NCBI RefSeq assembly: GCF_014534645.1
Contig: NZ_JACVQF010000223.1
Span: 124,001-188,000, forward strand
Direction: 5' to 3'
DNA: 64,000 bases
Origin: Streptomyces griseicoloratus
GTDB lineage: Bacteria > Actinomycetota > Actinomycetes > Streptomycetales > Streptomycetaceae
The number at the start of each line of letters is the position of its first letter. Position 1 is the stretch's first letter. Under the pieces are notes generated by a model that saw nothing but the letters and a program-made list of their open reading frames with translations, ran no database searches and had not been told where the DNA came from. Shown here piece by piece: positions 26,826-35,217 of the stretch. The position numbers and the translations under genes are program-made.

Positions 26826-27320
26826 ATGACCTACCGCGTCTGTTTCGTGTGCACCGGCAACATCTGCCGCTCCCCGATGGCCGAGGCCGTCTTCCACGCG
26901 CGCGTGGCGGAGGCCGGGCTCGAGGACCTGGTGGAGGCCGACAGCGCCGGCACCGGTGGCTGGCACGAGGGCGAGGGCGCCGACCCGCGCACCGTGGCCG
27001 TCCTGGAGGAGAACGGCTACGTCATCGACCACACGGCCCGGCAGTTCCAGCCCTCCTGGTTCTCCCGCCTGGACCTGGTCGTCGCCCTCGACGCCGGCCA
27101 CGCGAGGGCCCTGCGCCGCCTCGCGCCCACGGAGCAGGACGCGGCCAAGGTGCGCCTGCTGCGATCCTACGATCCCGCCGTCGACAGCGGCGACCTCGAC
27201 GTGCCGGACCCCTACTACGGGGGAGTGGACGGTTTCGAGGAGTGCCTTGAGATGGTGGAGGCGGCGAGCACCGGACTGCTCGCCGCGGTACGCGAGCAAG
27301 TGGAAGGACGGGCGGCATGA
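26826..27320 (+). CDS. ptpA: Low-molecular-weight protein tyrosine phosphatase
   Basis: The 164-residue enzyme has the P-loop VCTGNICRS (C9-x5-R15-S16) and the general-acid DPYYGG loop (Asp about 128), both intact. Length and motifs match PtpA of S. coelicolor, whose expression affects secondary metabolism. It dephosphorylates phosphotyrosine proteins in the cytosol. It is in an apparent operon: 5 bases after the holin-like gene, and its stop overlaps the start of the next gene by 4 bases (ATGA, 27317-27320). Confidence 0.95.
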   Translation: MTYRVCFVCTGNICRSPMAEAVFHARVAEAGLEDLVEADSAGTGGWHEGEGADPRTVAVLEENGYVIDHTARQFQPSWFSRLDLVVALDAGHARALRRLAPTEQDAAKVRLLRSYDPAVDSGDLDVPDPYYGGVDGFEECLEMVEAASTGLLAAVREQVEGRAA

Positions 27321-28495
27321 ACGGTTCCGCCACGAACGACGAGGGATCCGCGGGGGCGGCGGCGTCCGCCTCCGGCGCCGGTGACGGCACGCGCGCGGTG
27401 CGCGCCGGGCTGCCGGAACCGGTGAAGTACGAGCCGACCCTGCCCGGCCCGGTGTTCGCCGCCCACTTCCATCTCCCCGGCGACCCCACCGGTCCGTACA
27501 CCTACGGCCGCGACGAGAATCCGACGTGGACCCGTCTCGAACAGGCCATCGGCGAACTGGAGGCCCCCGGGCGGGACGACGTCCAGACGCTCGTGTTCGC
27601 CTCGGGCATGGCCGCGATCTCGTCGGTGCTGTTCTCGCAGCTGCGCGCCGGTGACGCGGTCGTCCTGCCCGACGACGGCTACCAGGTGCTTCCGCTGGTC
27701 CGCGCCCAGCTGGAGGCGTTCGGCGTCGAGGTGCGCACCGCGCCCACCGGCGGCGACGCCCAGCTCGGCGTCCTGGACGGGGCGAAGCTGCTGTGGATCG
27801 AGACGCCGTCGAACCCCGGGCTCGACGTCTGCGACGTCCGGCGGCTCGTCGAGGCGGCACATGCGCGTGGTGCCCTGGTCGCCGTCGACAACACGCTCGC
27901 CACCCCGCTCGGCCAGCGCCCGCTGGAGCTCGGCGCCGACTTCGCCGTGGCCAGCGGCACCAAGCAGCTCACCGGCCACGGTGACATCCTCCTGGGATAC
28001 GTCGCCGGACGCGACGCCGAGGCCATGGCCGCGGTACGACGCTGGCGCAAGATCGTCGGGGCGATCGCCGGTCCCATGGAGGCCTGGCTCGCGCACCGCT
28101 CCCTCGCCACGCTCCATCTGCGTGTCGACCGGCAGAACGCCACCGCGCTGAAGGTCGCCGAGGCCCTGCGGGAGCGGCCCGAGGTCACCGGGCTGCGGTA
28201 CCCGGGGCTGCCCGACGACCCCTCGCACAAGATCGCCTCGCAGCAGATGCGGCGCTACGGGTGCGTGGTCTCCTTCACCCTGCCCACGCGCGCGCGTGCC
28301 GATCGTTTTCTCGACGCGCTGCGGCTCGTCGACGACGCGACGAGCTTCGGCGGCGTGCGGTCCACGGCCGAGCGGCGGGGACGCTGGGGCGGCGACGCGG
28401 TGCCGGAGGGCTTCATCCGCCTCTCGGTCGGGGCCGAGGATCCCGACGACCTGATCGCGGACCTGGTGCGCGCGCTGGAGGAATCGGCCGGCTGA
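27317..28495 (+). CDS. Cys/Met metabolism PLP enzyme (cystathionine gamma-lyase type)
   Basis: This is a 392-residue PLP enzyme of the trans-sulfuration family: PYTYGRDENPTWTRLEQAIGELE, VFASGMAAISSVLF, IETPSNPGLDVCD, VDNTLATPLGQRPLELGAD, and the PLP-lysine in VASGTKQLTGHGD (about 215). It likely cleaves cystathionine to cysteine, 2-oxobutyrate and ammonia, or acts as a synthase or methionine lyase; motifs do not separate these. The N-terminal 25 residues are a Gly/Ala/Ser extension. Translation is probably coupled to ptpA by the 4-base overlap. It ends in a 14-bp hairpin. Confidence 0.88.
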   Translation: MNGSATNDEGSAGAAASASGAGDGTRAVRAGLPEPVKYEPTLPGPVFAAHFHLPGDPTGPYTYGRDENPTWTRLEQAIGELEAPGRDDVQTLVFASGMAAISSVLFSQLRAGDAVVLPDDGYQVLPLVRAQLEAFGVEVRTAPTGGDAQLGVLDGAKLLWIETPSNPGLDVCDVRRLVEAAHARGALVAVDNTLATPLGQRPLELGADFAVASGTKQLTGHGDILLGYVAGRDAEAMAAVRRWRKIVGAIAGPMEAWLAHRSLATLHLRVDRQNATALKVAEALRERPEVTGLRYPGLPDDPSHKIASQQMRRYGCVVSFTLPTRARADRFLDALRLVDDATSFGGVRSTAERRGRWGGDAVPEGFIRLSVGAEDPDDLIADLVRALEESAG

Positions 28496-28540
28496 CCGCC
28501 GTTGCGCGGGCGGCCCGGCAGGCGCTCCGCCAGGCACGAC

Positions 28541-28579
28541 GGACGGTCCGAGCCTCCCCCCTCATGGCTCGGACCGTCC
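28541..28579 (+). terminator. Terminator of the ptpA operon
   Basis: GGACGGTCCGAGCC (28541-28554) pairs perfectly with GGCTCGGACCGTCC (28566-28579). Confidence 0.8.
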
Positions 28580-28727
28580 TCGGTTCCGCGCGCGAAGAAC
28601 CGCCCGACCAAGGCTAGTTGACTCAGTGTCAGTGTCCAATCACTGTAGCGACAGCGACCTATCGACATATTTATAGTTGGGCGCGGCCGGGGGGCCGGGA
28701 GAAGGGCAGAAGAGGGGAAGGCTTTCC

Positions 28728-29633
28728 GTGGATCTGGCCTTGCTGCGCACCTTCGTGACCGTGCACCGGGCCGGTTCCTTCACCCGCGCGGCCGCCCTGC
28801 TCGGTCTCTCCCAGCCGGCCGTCACCTCGCAGATCCGCACGCTGGAACGGCAGCTCGGACGCCCCCTCTTCCTCCGGCAGGCCCGCGGCGTGACACCGAC
28901 GACCATCGGCGACGAGCTCGCCCACAAGGCCGCACCGCATCTCGACGCCCTGGTCGAGATCACCGAGACCGGGCTCGACGACGGCTCCTCCCTGCGGACA
29001 CTGCATCTCGCCGGCCCACCCGAGTTCACCGCCGAGCGGGCGCTGCCCGCGCTCACCGGACTGATCGGCGAGGACGGTCAGGGCTTCGCCCTGCGCGCCT
29101 CCTTCGGAAACGCCGAGGAGACCCTGGAGGGGCTGGCCGCCGGACATCATGATCTGGCCATCGGCACGGCCCGCCCACGCGGCGCACTGCTCACGGCGAC
29201 TGCGCTGTGTGACGAGGAGCATGTCCTGGTCACCTCGCCCCGCTGGGCCGAGCGCATAGACACCGGAAGGCTCCGGCGCGACGCGGCACCCGCCCTGGAA
29301 CACGTCCCCGTGGTCGAGGTGCACGAGTCACTGCCCTTCGTCTCCCGCTACTGGGCGTCCGTCTTCGACTCCTGCCCCGCCGCTCCCGGCACGGTCGTCG
29401 TCCCCGATCTGCGCGCGGTGCTCGCCTGCGTGGTCATGGGCGCCGGGCTCGCGGTGCTGCCGCGTTATCTGTGCGCGCACGCCCTGCAGAGCGGCGACGT
29501 CGTCACGCTGCACGATCCGGCGGTGCCGCCGCTGCGGACATACTTCCTGGTGGTGCGCACCGGCACCCTGGCGATGCCGCACATCGCACGGGCCCATGAG
29601 TGGCTGCTGCGTGCGGCCGCCGACTGGAACTGA
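28728..29633 (+). CDS. LysR-family transcriptional regulator
   Basis: The 301-residue protein opens with the LysR winged HTH (LALLRTFVTVHRAGSFTRAAALLGLSQPAVTSQIRTLERQLGRPLFLRQARGVTPT), followed by a substrate-binding co-inducer domain (AGPPEFTAERALPALTG..., AVLACVVMGAGLAVLPRYLC). The target and effector are unknown; LysR genes often regulate a divergent neighbour, but none is adjacent here. The start GTG 28728 has GGGGAAGG 8 bases upstream and begins exactly at the HTH. The frame extends without a ribosome site to 28677. Confidence 0.9.
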   Translation: MDLALLRTFVTVHRAGSFTRAAALLGLSQPAVTSQIRTLERQLGRPLFLRQARGVTPTTIGDELAHKAAPHLDALVEITETGLDDGSSLRTLHLAGPPEFTAERALPALTGLIGEDGQGFALRASFGNAEETLEGLAAGHHDLAIGTARPRGALLTATALCDEEHVLVTSPRWAERIDTGRLRRDAAPALEHVPVVEVHESLPFVSRYWASVFDSCPAAPGTVVVPDLRAVLACVVMGAGLAVLPRYLCAHALQSGDVVTLHDPAVPPLRTYFLVVRTGTLAMPHIARAHEWLLRAAADWN

Positions 29634-29710
29634 GCAGCCGCGGCCGCAGGGCAAACGACCAGGGAGGCAGAAGCGCCGCAGGACGTCGCACGCAAGGAGC
29701 CGTCCGCGAT

Positions 29711-29724
29711 GTTTCACGTGGAAC
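29711..29724. other. parS-like site, one mismatch
   Basis: GTTTCACGTGGAAC differs from parS by one base (G for A at position 11). It lies 22 bases before the NUDIX start codon, near the expected promoter. Confidence 0.6.
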
Positions 29725-29745
29725 CAGCCGGGCCACATTTCTCCC

Positions 29746-30228
29746 ATGACCGTCCGACCCGTGGTCAAGCGCACCGCCCGCGCCGTTCTCCTGGACGGTG
29801 ACGACCTGATCCTGATCAAGCGCACCAAGCCCGGCGTCGATCCCTACTGGGTCACTCCCGGAGGCGGGGTCGAGCCGGGGGACACGACCGTCGTCGACGC
29901 CCTGCACCGCGAGGTGTACGAAGAACTCGGCGCCAAGATCACCGACGTGGTCCCGTGCTTCGTGGACACCGTGGAGCACATCGGTGAGGACGGCGGCGCG
30001 ACGGGTGTGAAGGTGCAGCACTTCTTCGTCTGCCGTCTGGAATCCATGGACCCGTCCCTGCGGCACGGCCCCGAGATCGAGGAGCCGGCGGGCGAGTACG
30101 AGATCGTCCGGGTGCCGTTCACCCGCGTCGGTATCGCCTCCGTCCACCTCGTACCGCTGTCGCTGCGGCACTACCTGGACGGCAACATCGAAGGCGTCCG
30201 CGCCATGCACGCCCCCGATCTCGGCTGA
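29746..30228 (+). CDS. NUDIX hydrolase
   Basis: The 160-residue protein has an opening strand RTARAVLLDGDDLILIKRT, WVTPGGGVEPGDTTVVDALHREVYEELGAKI as Nudix box, and a C-terminal strand and helix (EEPAGEYEIVRVPFT). The catalytic REVYEE core is intact. Upstream of it the box has Asp/Thr and one extra residue where the classic G-x5-E-x7-RE has Glu, so the spacing is slightly off the consensus. Substrate unknown (nucleoside diphosphate derivative). ATG 29746 lacks a ribosome site; CACATT lies 6-7 bases upstream, so it may be leaderless. It is followed by a hairpin. Confidence 0.85.
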   Translation: MTVRPVVKRTARAVLLDGDDLILIKRTKPGVDPYWVTPGGGVEPGDTTVVDALHREVYEELGAKITDVVPCFVDTVEHIGEDGGATGVKVQHFFVCRLESMDPSLRHGPEIEEPAGEYEIVRVPFTRVGIASVHLVPLSLRHYLDGNIEGVRAMHAPDLG

Positions 30229-30243
30229 CGCCGAGGGCACCGG

Positions 30244-30271
30244 CCTGCCGGCCCGTGAAGCGTCCGGCAGG
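30244..30271 (+). terminator. Hairpin after the NUDIX gene
   Basis: CCTGCCGG (30244-30251) pairs with CCGGCAGG (30264-30271) over a 12-base loop. Confidence 0.55.
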
Positions 30272-30372
30272 TGTCGTGGTGCTGTGCGCCCGGCCACGAC
30301 ATGGCCAAAACGTCGCGTGTTCCGGCGGAAAGAGGTGGACGCAGGCGGCCCCTGTCGGACAGCCTGACCTGC

Positions 30373-31239
30373 GTGCCGACTCCTTCGCTCGCCTCTCTGC
30401 CCGTCCGCCGTCTGACGCTCCGCGATCTCACCGCCTGCGCCGACTTGTCCGAGGACCGGGGGTGGCCACGCGAAGAGCACAAGTGGGGCCTCCTCCTCAC
30501 CGCCGGGAAGGGCTACGGCATCGACGATCCCGACGGCGGGCTCGTCACCGCCTGCGCGGTCACCGAGTACGGGCCGCAGGAACGCCCCTCCCTCGCGGCC
30601 ATCGGCATGGTGCTCGTCGCCGAGCGGCATGCCCGCCAGGGGGTCGGACGCCGGCTGATGCGCCACATCGTCTCGGCGATGGGCACCACCCCCCTGACCC
30701 TGCACGCGACCCCGTACGGCCGACCGCTCTACGAAGAGCTGGGCTTCAAGGTCACCGGCCGGGCGGAGATGGTGCGCGGGCACTTCACGCCCGGCGGACC
30801 CGGGCCCCGGATCGCCACACGTGCGGCCACCGCCGAGGACCTCACCGCCATTCTGCGGCTCGACGAGGAGGTGTTCGGCGCCGATCGCACGCACGTCATC
30901 ACGCGGCTGCCCGCGTTCGCCGACCAGCTGCGCGTCGCCGAGGAGGACGGCCGCCTCATCGGGTACGCCGCCGCCTGGCCCAACATGGACACGCACGTCG
31001 TGGGCCCCCTGATCGCCCGCGACACCGAGACGGCCAAGGCCCTGGTGGCGTCCCTGGCCGCCCACACCGACCGCCCGCTGCGCACCGACATCGACGTACG
31101 CCACGAAGAGCTGCTGACCTGGGTGAAGGAACGGGGTCTCGGCTCGGTGGCGTTCAACGCGGTCATGACGTACGGGGTGACCGAGCTGCCGGGTGACTGG
31201 AGCCGGCGGTTCGCTCCGCTGACCGTGGCTGCGGGCTGA
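30373..31239 (+). CDS. GNAT-family N-acetyltransferase (two-domain)
   Basis: The protein is about 288 residues. The N-terminal GNAT domain shows VRRLTLRDLTACADL, then AAIGMVLVAERHARQGVGRRLMRHI (acetyl-CoA loop R-x-x-G-x-G) and YEELGFKVTG. A second GNAT-like domain follows (ATRAATAEDLTAILRLDEEVFGADRTHVI...), as in DUF-type double-GNAT proteins. Substrate unknown. The start is uncertain: GTG 30373 begins at the domain edge, while ATG 30301 and ATG 30271 would add a poorly coding-like stretch. Confidence 0.8.
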   Translation: MPTPSLASLPVRRLTLRDLTACADLSEDRGWPREEHKWGLLLTAGKGYGIDDPDGGLVTACAVTEYGPQERPSLAAIGMVLVAERHARQGVGRRLMRHIVSAMGTTPLTLHATPYGRPLYEELGFKVTGRAEMVRGHFTPGGPGPRIATRAATAEDLTAILRLDEEVFGADRTHVITRLPAFADQLRVAEEDGRLIGYAAAWPNMDTHVVGPLIARDTETAKALVASLAAHTDRPLRTDIDVRHEELLTWVKERGLGSVAFNAVMTYGVTELPGDWSRRFAPLTVAAG

Positions 31240-31309
31240 CCTGCTGCCGGTGACGGCGAGGCCGGTGCCCGACCATCACACCCCCGTGCCCTCCCCGGCC
31301 GTCCCTGCG

Positions 31310-31315
31310 TAGGGT
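31310..31315 (+). promoter_or_regulatory. Probable -10 box of a leaderless promoter
   Basis: TAGGGT ends 7 bases before ATG 31323, and no ribosome site is present. Confidence 0.45.
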
Positions 31316-31322
31316 GCGGCCC

Positions 31323-31775
31323 ATGGGAGATCTTGAAGTACGGCCCGCCGAAAAGAGCGACATCCCCGCGATCGTCGCCATGCTCGCCGACGACCCCCTG
31401 GGCGCCCAACGCGAGTCCCTGGACGACATGAGCCCCTACCTGGCCGCGTTCGAACAGATCAACGCCGATCCGAACCAGCACCTGATCACCGCCGTCCGCC
31501 AGGGCCGTGTCGTCGGCACGCTCCAGCTCACGGTCATCCCCGGGCTGTCCCGGCGCGGTGCGACGCGGTCGATCATCGAGGGGGTGCGCATTCACGCCGA
31601 CGAGCGCGGCAGCGGCCTGGGCACACAACTGATCGAGTGGGCGATCGACGAATCCCGTCGGCAGGGTTGCCAGTTGGTCCAGCTGACCTCGGACAACACC
31701 CGCACCGACGCCCACCGCTTCTACGAACGGCTCGGCTTCTCGGCCTCGCACACGGGCTTCAAACTCCAGCTCTGA
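31323..31775 (+). CDS. GNAT-family N-acetyltransferase
   Basis: The 150-residue single GNAT domain has VRPAEKSDIPAIVAMLADD at the N-terminus, VVGTLQLTVIPG, the acetyl-CoA-binding IHADERGSGLGTQLIEWAI (R-G-S-G-L-G) and HRFYERLGFSASHTGFKL at the end. These match small acetyltransferases acting on amines or protein N-termini; no substrate can be named. It is monocistronic, convergent with the serine hydrolase gene. The two share a hairpin that contains a parS site. Confidence 0.88.
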   Translation: MGDLEVRPAEKSDIPAIVAMLADDPLGAQRESLDDMSPYLAAFEQINADPNQHLITAVRQGRVVGTLQLTVIPGLSRRGATRSIIEGVRIHADERGSGLGTQLIEWAIDESRRQGCQLVQLTSDNTRTDAHRFYERLGFSASHTGFKLQL

Positions 31776-31780
31776 CAGGC

Positions 31781-31821
31781 GGTGGGCTCTGTTTCACGTG
31801 AAACGGAAAACAGAGCCCACC
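31781..31821. terminator. Bidirectional terminator hairpin containing a parS site
   Basis: GGTGGGCTCTGTTT (31781-31794) pairs perfectly with AAACAGAGCCCACC (31808-31821). The parS site (31791-31804) starts in the left arm and fills most of the loop. Confidence 0.85.
31791..31804. other. parS site (perfect)
   Basis: GTTTCACGTGAAAC between two convergent genes, overlapping the terminator stem. Confidence 0.95.
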
Positions 31822-31835
31822 ACCGCGAGCCCTGC

Positions 31836-33221
31836 CTAGCCGATCGTCCGCCACCCCTCCGGGTCCACGCCACCCGGTACCGCAGCACCCTCGCCGTACG
31901 GCTGACGCGTGAACACGAACGACCCGAGATCCAGATGGCTCACGCTCCCGTCAGGACGACGCACCGCCCGGAGCAGCTCGCCTGCGTAGTAGCCCTCCAG
32001 CCCCGTCCAGGTGCCGTCGGCGTTCGCCCGGAAGCGCGACCGACGACCGTTGCCCGACAGCGGCTCCAGCGAGACTCCCCCGTCGATCGTCAGCCGCAGG
32101 GCGAACCCGTGTGTCCCCCAGTACCACTGACCGGCCAGCTCCAGAACGGACGGATCGACTTCCGACAGCGGACGCCACGGCTCCGGCATCCGAGGCTCGG
32201 CCTCGGCGACGATACGGACCAGATCGGCACCCACCACGGACAGCAGCGGACCCGAGGTGCAGTTGGCCAGCACCACCGCCGCCACATCGTCCTCGACACC
32301 GATGGTGAGGTTCGCCAAGAAGCCCGGCAGGGAGCCGGAGTGTCCGACGAGCAACCGCCCGTCCCGGTGCTGGATCTGCAGTCCGAGGCCGTAGGTCATA
32401 CCGTCCGCGAAGTCGGTGGCCTCGGCCGGCGCCGCGGGGGTCCGCATCTCCCGCACGCTCGACGCGCTCAGCACCTTGTCGTTCCCGTTCGCCAGGAAGG
32501 CTGCGAACCGCGCCAGGTCACCGGTGGTGGACCAGAGCTGACCGGCCGGAGCCATCCGTCCGAGGTCCTCGGTGGGCTCCGCCAGCATCACATCGGCCCA
32601 CGGATGCACCGCCCAGCCACCCGCGTGGGGCGCCTGCGGTCGGCCGGTCGTACGGTTCAGGCCCAGTGGTTCGAGCACCTCTCGCCGCAGCACGTCCTCC
32701 CAGGGGGCGCCCCGGAGCTTTTCGACCAGCGCGCCGAGCAGGGTGTAGCCGGGATTGGAGTAGTGGAACCGGCGGCCTGCCGGATGCAGCAGCGGCTGCT
32801 CGCCCAGCACGTCGGCGAGTTCGGGGCGGAGGGAGCCGGGAGTCCGTTCCCACCACGGCGCCGGCGACTCGGCGGCCAGGCCGCTGGTGTGCGAGAGCAG
32901 CTCGACGATCGTCACCTCACCCACGCCGGTGCCCGGGAGGTGCTTCTCCAGCGGATCCCCGAGGTCCAGCACGCCCTCGTCGCGCAGTCGCAGGACGAGG
33001 ACGGCGGTGAAGGTCTTGGTGATGGAGCCGATCCGGTACTGCACGTTCTCGTCCGGACCATGCCCGTCCACCGAGGTCCGCGCACCGTGCCACACGGTCC
33101 GCCCGCCCCGCACGACCGCCGCGACGAGAGAGGGCGCCCGCCCTTCGGCCTGGGCCACGGCGATCCGGTGCAGCAGGGCCCGACGGGTGGCGGGCAGCAG
33201 GTCATCCTGAGGTGTCGTCAT
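31836..33221 (-). CDS. Serine hydrolase, beta-lactamase/class C (PF00144) type
   Basis: The 461-residue protein carries the class C serine hydrolase motifs: GSITKTF (S-x-x-K, nucleophile Ser about 66), HYSNPGY (Y-x-N) and VGHSGSLPGF (H-x-G in place of K-T-G). No signal peptide is seen, so it probably acts in the cytosol as an esterase or D-aminopeptidase-like enzyme and not as a secreted resistance beta-lactamase. The C-terminal 110 residues form a beta-rich lipocalin-like extension (QWYWGTHGFALRLTIDGG). It is monocistronic, converging on the GNAT gene and 59 bases after dnaB ends. Confidence 0.88.
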   Translation of the reverse strand: MTTPQDDLLPATRRALLHRIAVAQAEGRAPSLVAAVVRGGRTVWHGARTSVDGHGPDENVQYRIGSITKTFTAVLVLRLRDEGVLDLGDPLEKHLPGTGVGEVTIVELLSHTSGLAAESPAPWWERTPGSLRPELADVLGEQPLLHPAGRRFHYSNPGYTLLGALVEKLRGAPWEDVLRREVLEPLGLNRTTGRPQAPHAGGWAVHPWADVMLAEPTEDLGRMAPAGQLWSTTGDLARFAAFLANGNDKVLSASSVREMRTPAAPAEATDFADGMTYGLGLQIQHRDGRLLVGHSGSLPGFLANLTIGVEDDVAAVVLANCTSGPLLSVVGADLVRIVAEAEPRMPEPWRPLSEVDPSVLELAGQWYWGTHGFALRLTIDGGVSLEPLSGNGRRSRFRANADGTWTGLEGYYAGELLRAVRRPDGSVSHLDLGSFVFTRQPYGEGAAVPGGVDPEGWRTIG

Positions 33222-33279
33222 GGCCCCAGTCCACCCGGCCCGGGCCCCGGCGTCGAGCCGATTTCCCCGTGGCGGCGGA

Positions 33280-34758
33280 TCAGGTCTGCGCCATGTCCAC
33301 GAACCGCGAGTAGTGGCCCTGGAAGGCGACCGTGATCGTCGCCGTCGGACCGTTACGGTGCTTGGCCACGATCAGGTCCGCCTCGCCCGCGCGCGGCGAC
33401 TCCTTCTCGTAGGCGTCCTCACGGTGCAACAGGATGACCATGTCTGCGTCCTGCTCGATGGAGCCGGACTCGCGCAGGTCGGAGACCATCGGCTTCTTGT
33501 CCGTACGCTGCTCGGGACCACGGTTCAGCTGGGAGAGGGCGATGACCGGGATCTCCAGCTCCTTGGCCAGGAGCTTGAGGTTACGGGACATGTCCGAGAC
33601 CTCCTGCTGACGGCTCTCGGCCCGCTTGGAGCCGCCCGACTGCATCAGCTGGAGGTAGTCGATGACGACCAGCTTGAGGTCGTTGCGCTGCTTCAGACGG
33701 CGGCACTTGGCGCGGATCTCCATCATCGACAGGTTCGGGGAGTCGTCGATGTAGAGCGGGGCGGCCGAGACGTCGGGCATCCGGCGGGCCAGACGGGTCC
33801 AGTCGTCGTCCGTCATCGTGCCGGAGCGCATGTGGTGCAGTGCCACACGGGCCTCGGCGGACAGCAGACGCATCGCGATCTCGTTGCGCCCCATTTCGAG
33901 CGAGAAGATGACACTCGGCAGGTTGTTCTTGATCGAGGCGGCTCGCGCGAAGTCCAGTGCGAGCGTCGACTTACCCATCGCGGGACGCGCGGCAATGACG
34001 ATCATCTGCCCCGGGTGCAGGCCGTTGGTGAGCGAGTCGAAGTCCGTGAAGCCCGTGGGCACACCGGTCATCTCACCGCTGCGCGAGCCGATCGCCTCGA
34101 TCTCGTCGAGAGCGCCCTCCATGATGTCGCCGAGCGGCAGGTAGTCCTCGCTGGTGCGCTGCTCGGTGACGGCGTAGATCTCGGCCTGGGCGCGGTTGAC
34201 GATCTCGTCGACGTCGTCGTCGGCCGCGTATCCCATCTGTGTGATCCGCGTACCGGCCTCGACCAGACGGCGCAGCACGGCTCGCTCGTGCACGATCTCC
34301 GCGTAGTACGCGGCGTTCGCAGCCGTCGGCACGGTCTGGACGAGGGTGTGCAGATACGAGGCCCCGCCGACCTTGTTGATCTCGCCGCGCTTGGTGAGCT
34401 CCGCGGCGATGGTGATCGGGTCGGCCGGCTCGCCCTTGGCGTAGACGTCCAGGATCGCCTGGTAGATCGTCTCGTGGGCGGGCTTGTAGAAGTCGTGGCC
34501 CTTGAGGATCTCGACGACATCCGCGATGGCGTCCTTCGACAGGAGCATGCCGCCGAGGACGGACTGCTCGGCGTCGAGGTCCTGCGGCGGCACCCTCTCG
34601 AACGACGGTGCTGCCCCGTCCCACGCTCCGCTGTCCCGGCCGCGGTCGTGCTGCTCCTCACGGCTTCGGACACTGTCTTCGCGGCGGCGGGAAGCGGGCA
34701 GACGATCACTGGGTCCGCTGTCGGCCCACGGGTCGTCCAAGGGCTCGGAAATGCTCAC
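33280..34758 (-). CDS. dnaB: Replicative DNA helicase
   Basis: The 492-residue protein has the DnaB layout: a Ser/Arg/Asp-rich N-terminal extension typical of Streptomyces (about 55 residues), the N-terminal helical domain (PPQDLDAEQSVLGGMLLSKDAI), a linker, and the RecA-like C-terminal ATPase with Walker A ARPAMGKST (about 262), Walker B VVIDYLQLM and SDLRESGSIEQDADMVILLHR. It unwinds DNA ahead of the replisome as a hexamer. No intein is present. The start is GTG 34758 with AGGAGG upstream (spacing about 10). The frame stays open far upstream to 35886 but has no ribosome site there. The upstream region carries DnaA-box-like sequences. Confidence 0.96.
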   Translation of the reverse strand: MSISEPLDDPWADSGPSDRLPASRRREDSVRSREEQHDRGRDSGAWDGAAPSFERVPPQDLDAEQSVLGGMLLSKDAIADVVEILKGHDFYKPAHETIYQAILDVYAKGEPADPITIAAELTKRGEINKVGGASYLHTLVQTVPTAANAAYYAEIVHERAVLRRLVEAGTRITQMGYAADDDVDEIVNRAQAEIYAVTEQRTSEDYLPLGDIMEGALDEIEAIGSRSGEMTGVPTGFTDFDSLTNGLHPGQMIVIAARPAMGKSTLALDFARAASIKNNLPSVIFSLEMGRNEIAMRLLSAEARVALHHMRSGTMTDDDWTRLARRMPDVSAAPLYIDDSPNLSMMEIRAKCRRLKQRNDLKLVVIDYLQLMQSGGSKRAESRQQEVSDMSRNLKLLAKELEIPVIALSQLNRGPEQRTDKKPMVSDLRESGSIEQDADMVILLHREDAYEKESPRAGEADLIVAKHRNGPTATITVAFQGHYSRFVDMAQT

Positions 34759-34940
34759 CGAGCCACCTCCTCCCGTCCGCCGAGCGGACCTCGCCATGCC
34801 CCTCATTTCTACGGCACGGCACTGACAAGTAAGACGCCCAACTCCGGTTCTGACGCGTCGGTTTTGTGATGGTTCACAAGCCCGCGGAGGGAGGAGGCGC
34901 CGGACCACGGTAGGCCCCCCGGCACCGTCAGCCAATCTGG

Positions 34941-35203
34941 TTATCCACAGGCCCTGTGGAAGACGACCCAGATGCTGTGGAGAACTTCGGGAAACCTGTG
35001 CACGACCCGGTGGACAGCCCTGTGAACAAGCCCTCGAAGCGTTCGCAGAGACCGCTCTGACCTGCACATATGCCGTCCACGGGCTGTGCAGAAGAAAAAC
35101 TTTCCCGACCGAGTCAAGATCACTTCGAACCGTGCACAAGAGCGCACACGACGACACCAGAAGTAAGGGGCACAAAAGCTTTGCATCTCTTACCTGTGGA
35201 CGA
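34941..35203. promoter_or_regulatory. Cluster of DnaA-box-like sequences between dnaB and the MATE gene
   Basis: TTATCCACA (34941-34949) is a perfect DnaA box. Near matches on the other strand are TCTTCCACA (34955-34963), TTCTCCACA (34976-34984), TTGTTCACA (35021-35029) and TCGTCCACA (35195-35203), with weaker ones between. The whole intergenic gap 34759-35217 holds no gene. The last box lies in the spacer of the MATE promoter. Confidence 0.55.
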
Positions 35204-35210
35204 TTAGATT
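35181..35210 (+). promoter_or_regulatory. Promoter of the MATE gene (leaderless)
   Basis: TTGCAT (35181-35186), an 18-bp spacer and TAGATT (35205-35210). Seven bases then lead to ATG 35218 with no ribosome site. A DnaA-box-like sequence overlaps the spacer. Confidence 0.65.
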
Positions 35211-35217
35211 GGTGCTC

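Noticed and set aside
31836-33221. Serine hydrolase as an antibiotic-resistance beta-lactamase
   Set aside because: No signal peptide, and H-x-G replaces K-T-G. The family is mostly esterases and peptidases.
34864-34879. TTGTGATGGTTCACAA as a second Rex operator, in front of dnaB
   Set aside because: The half-sites are two bases too close for the 18-bp Rex consensus.
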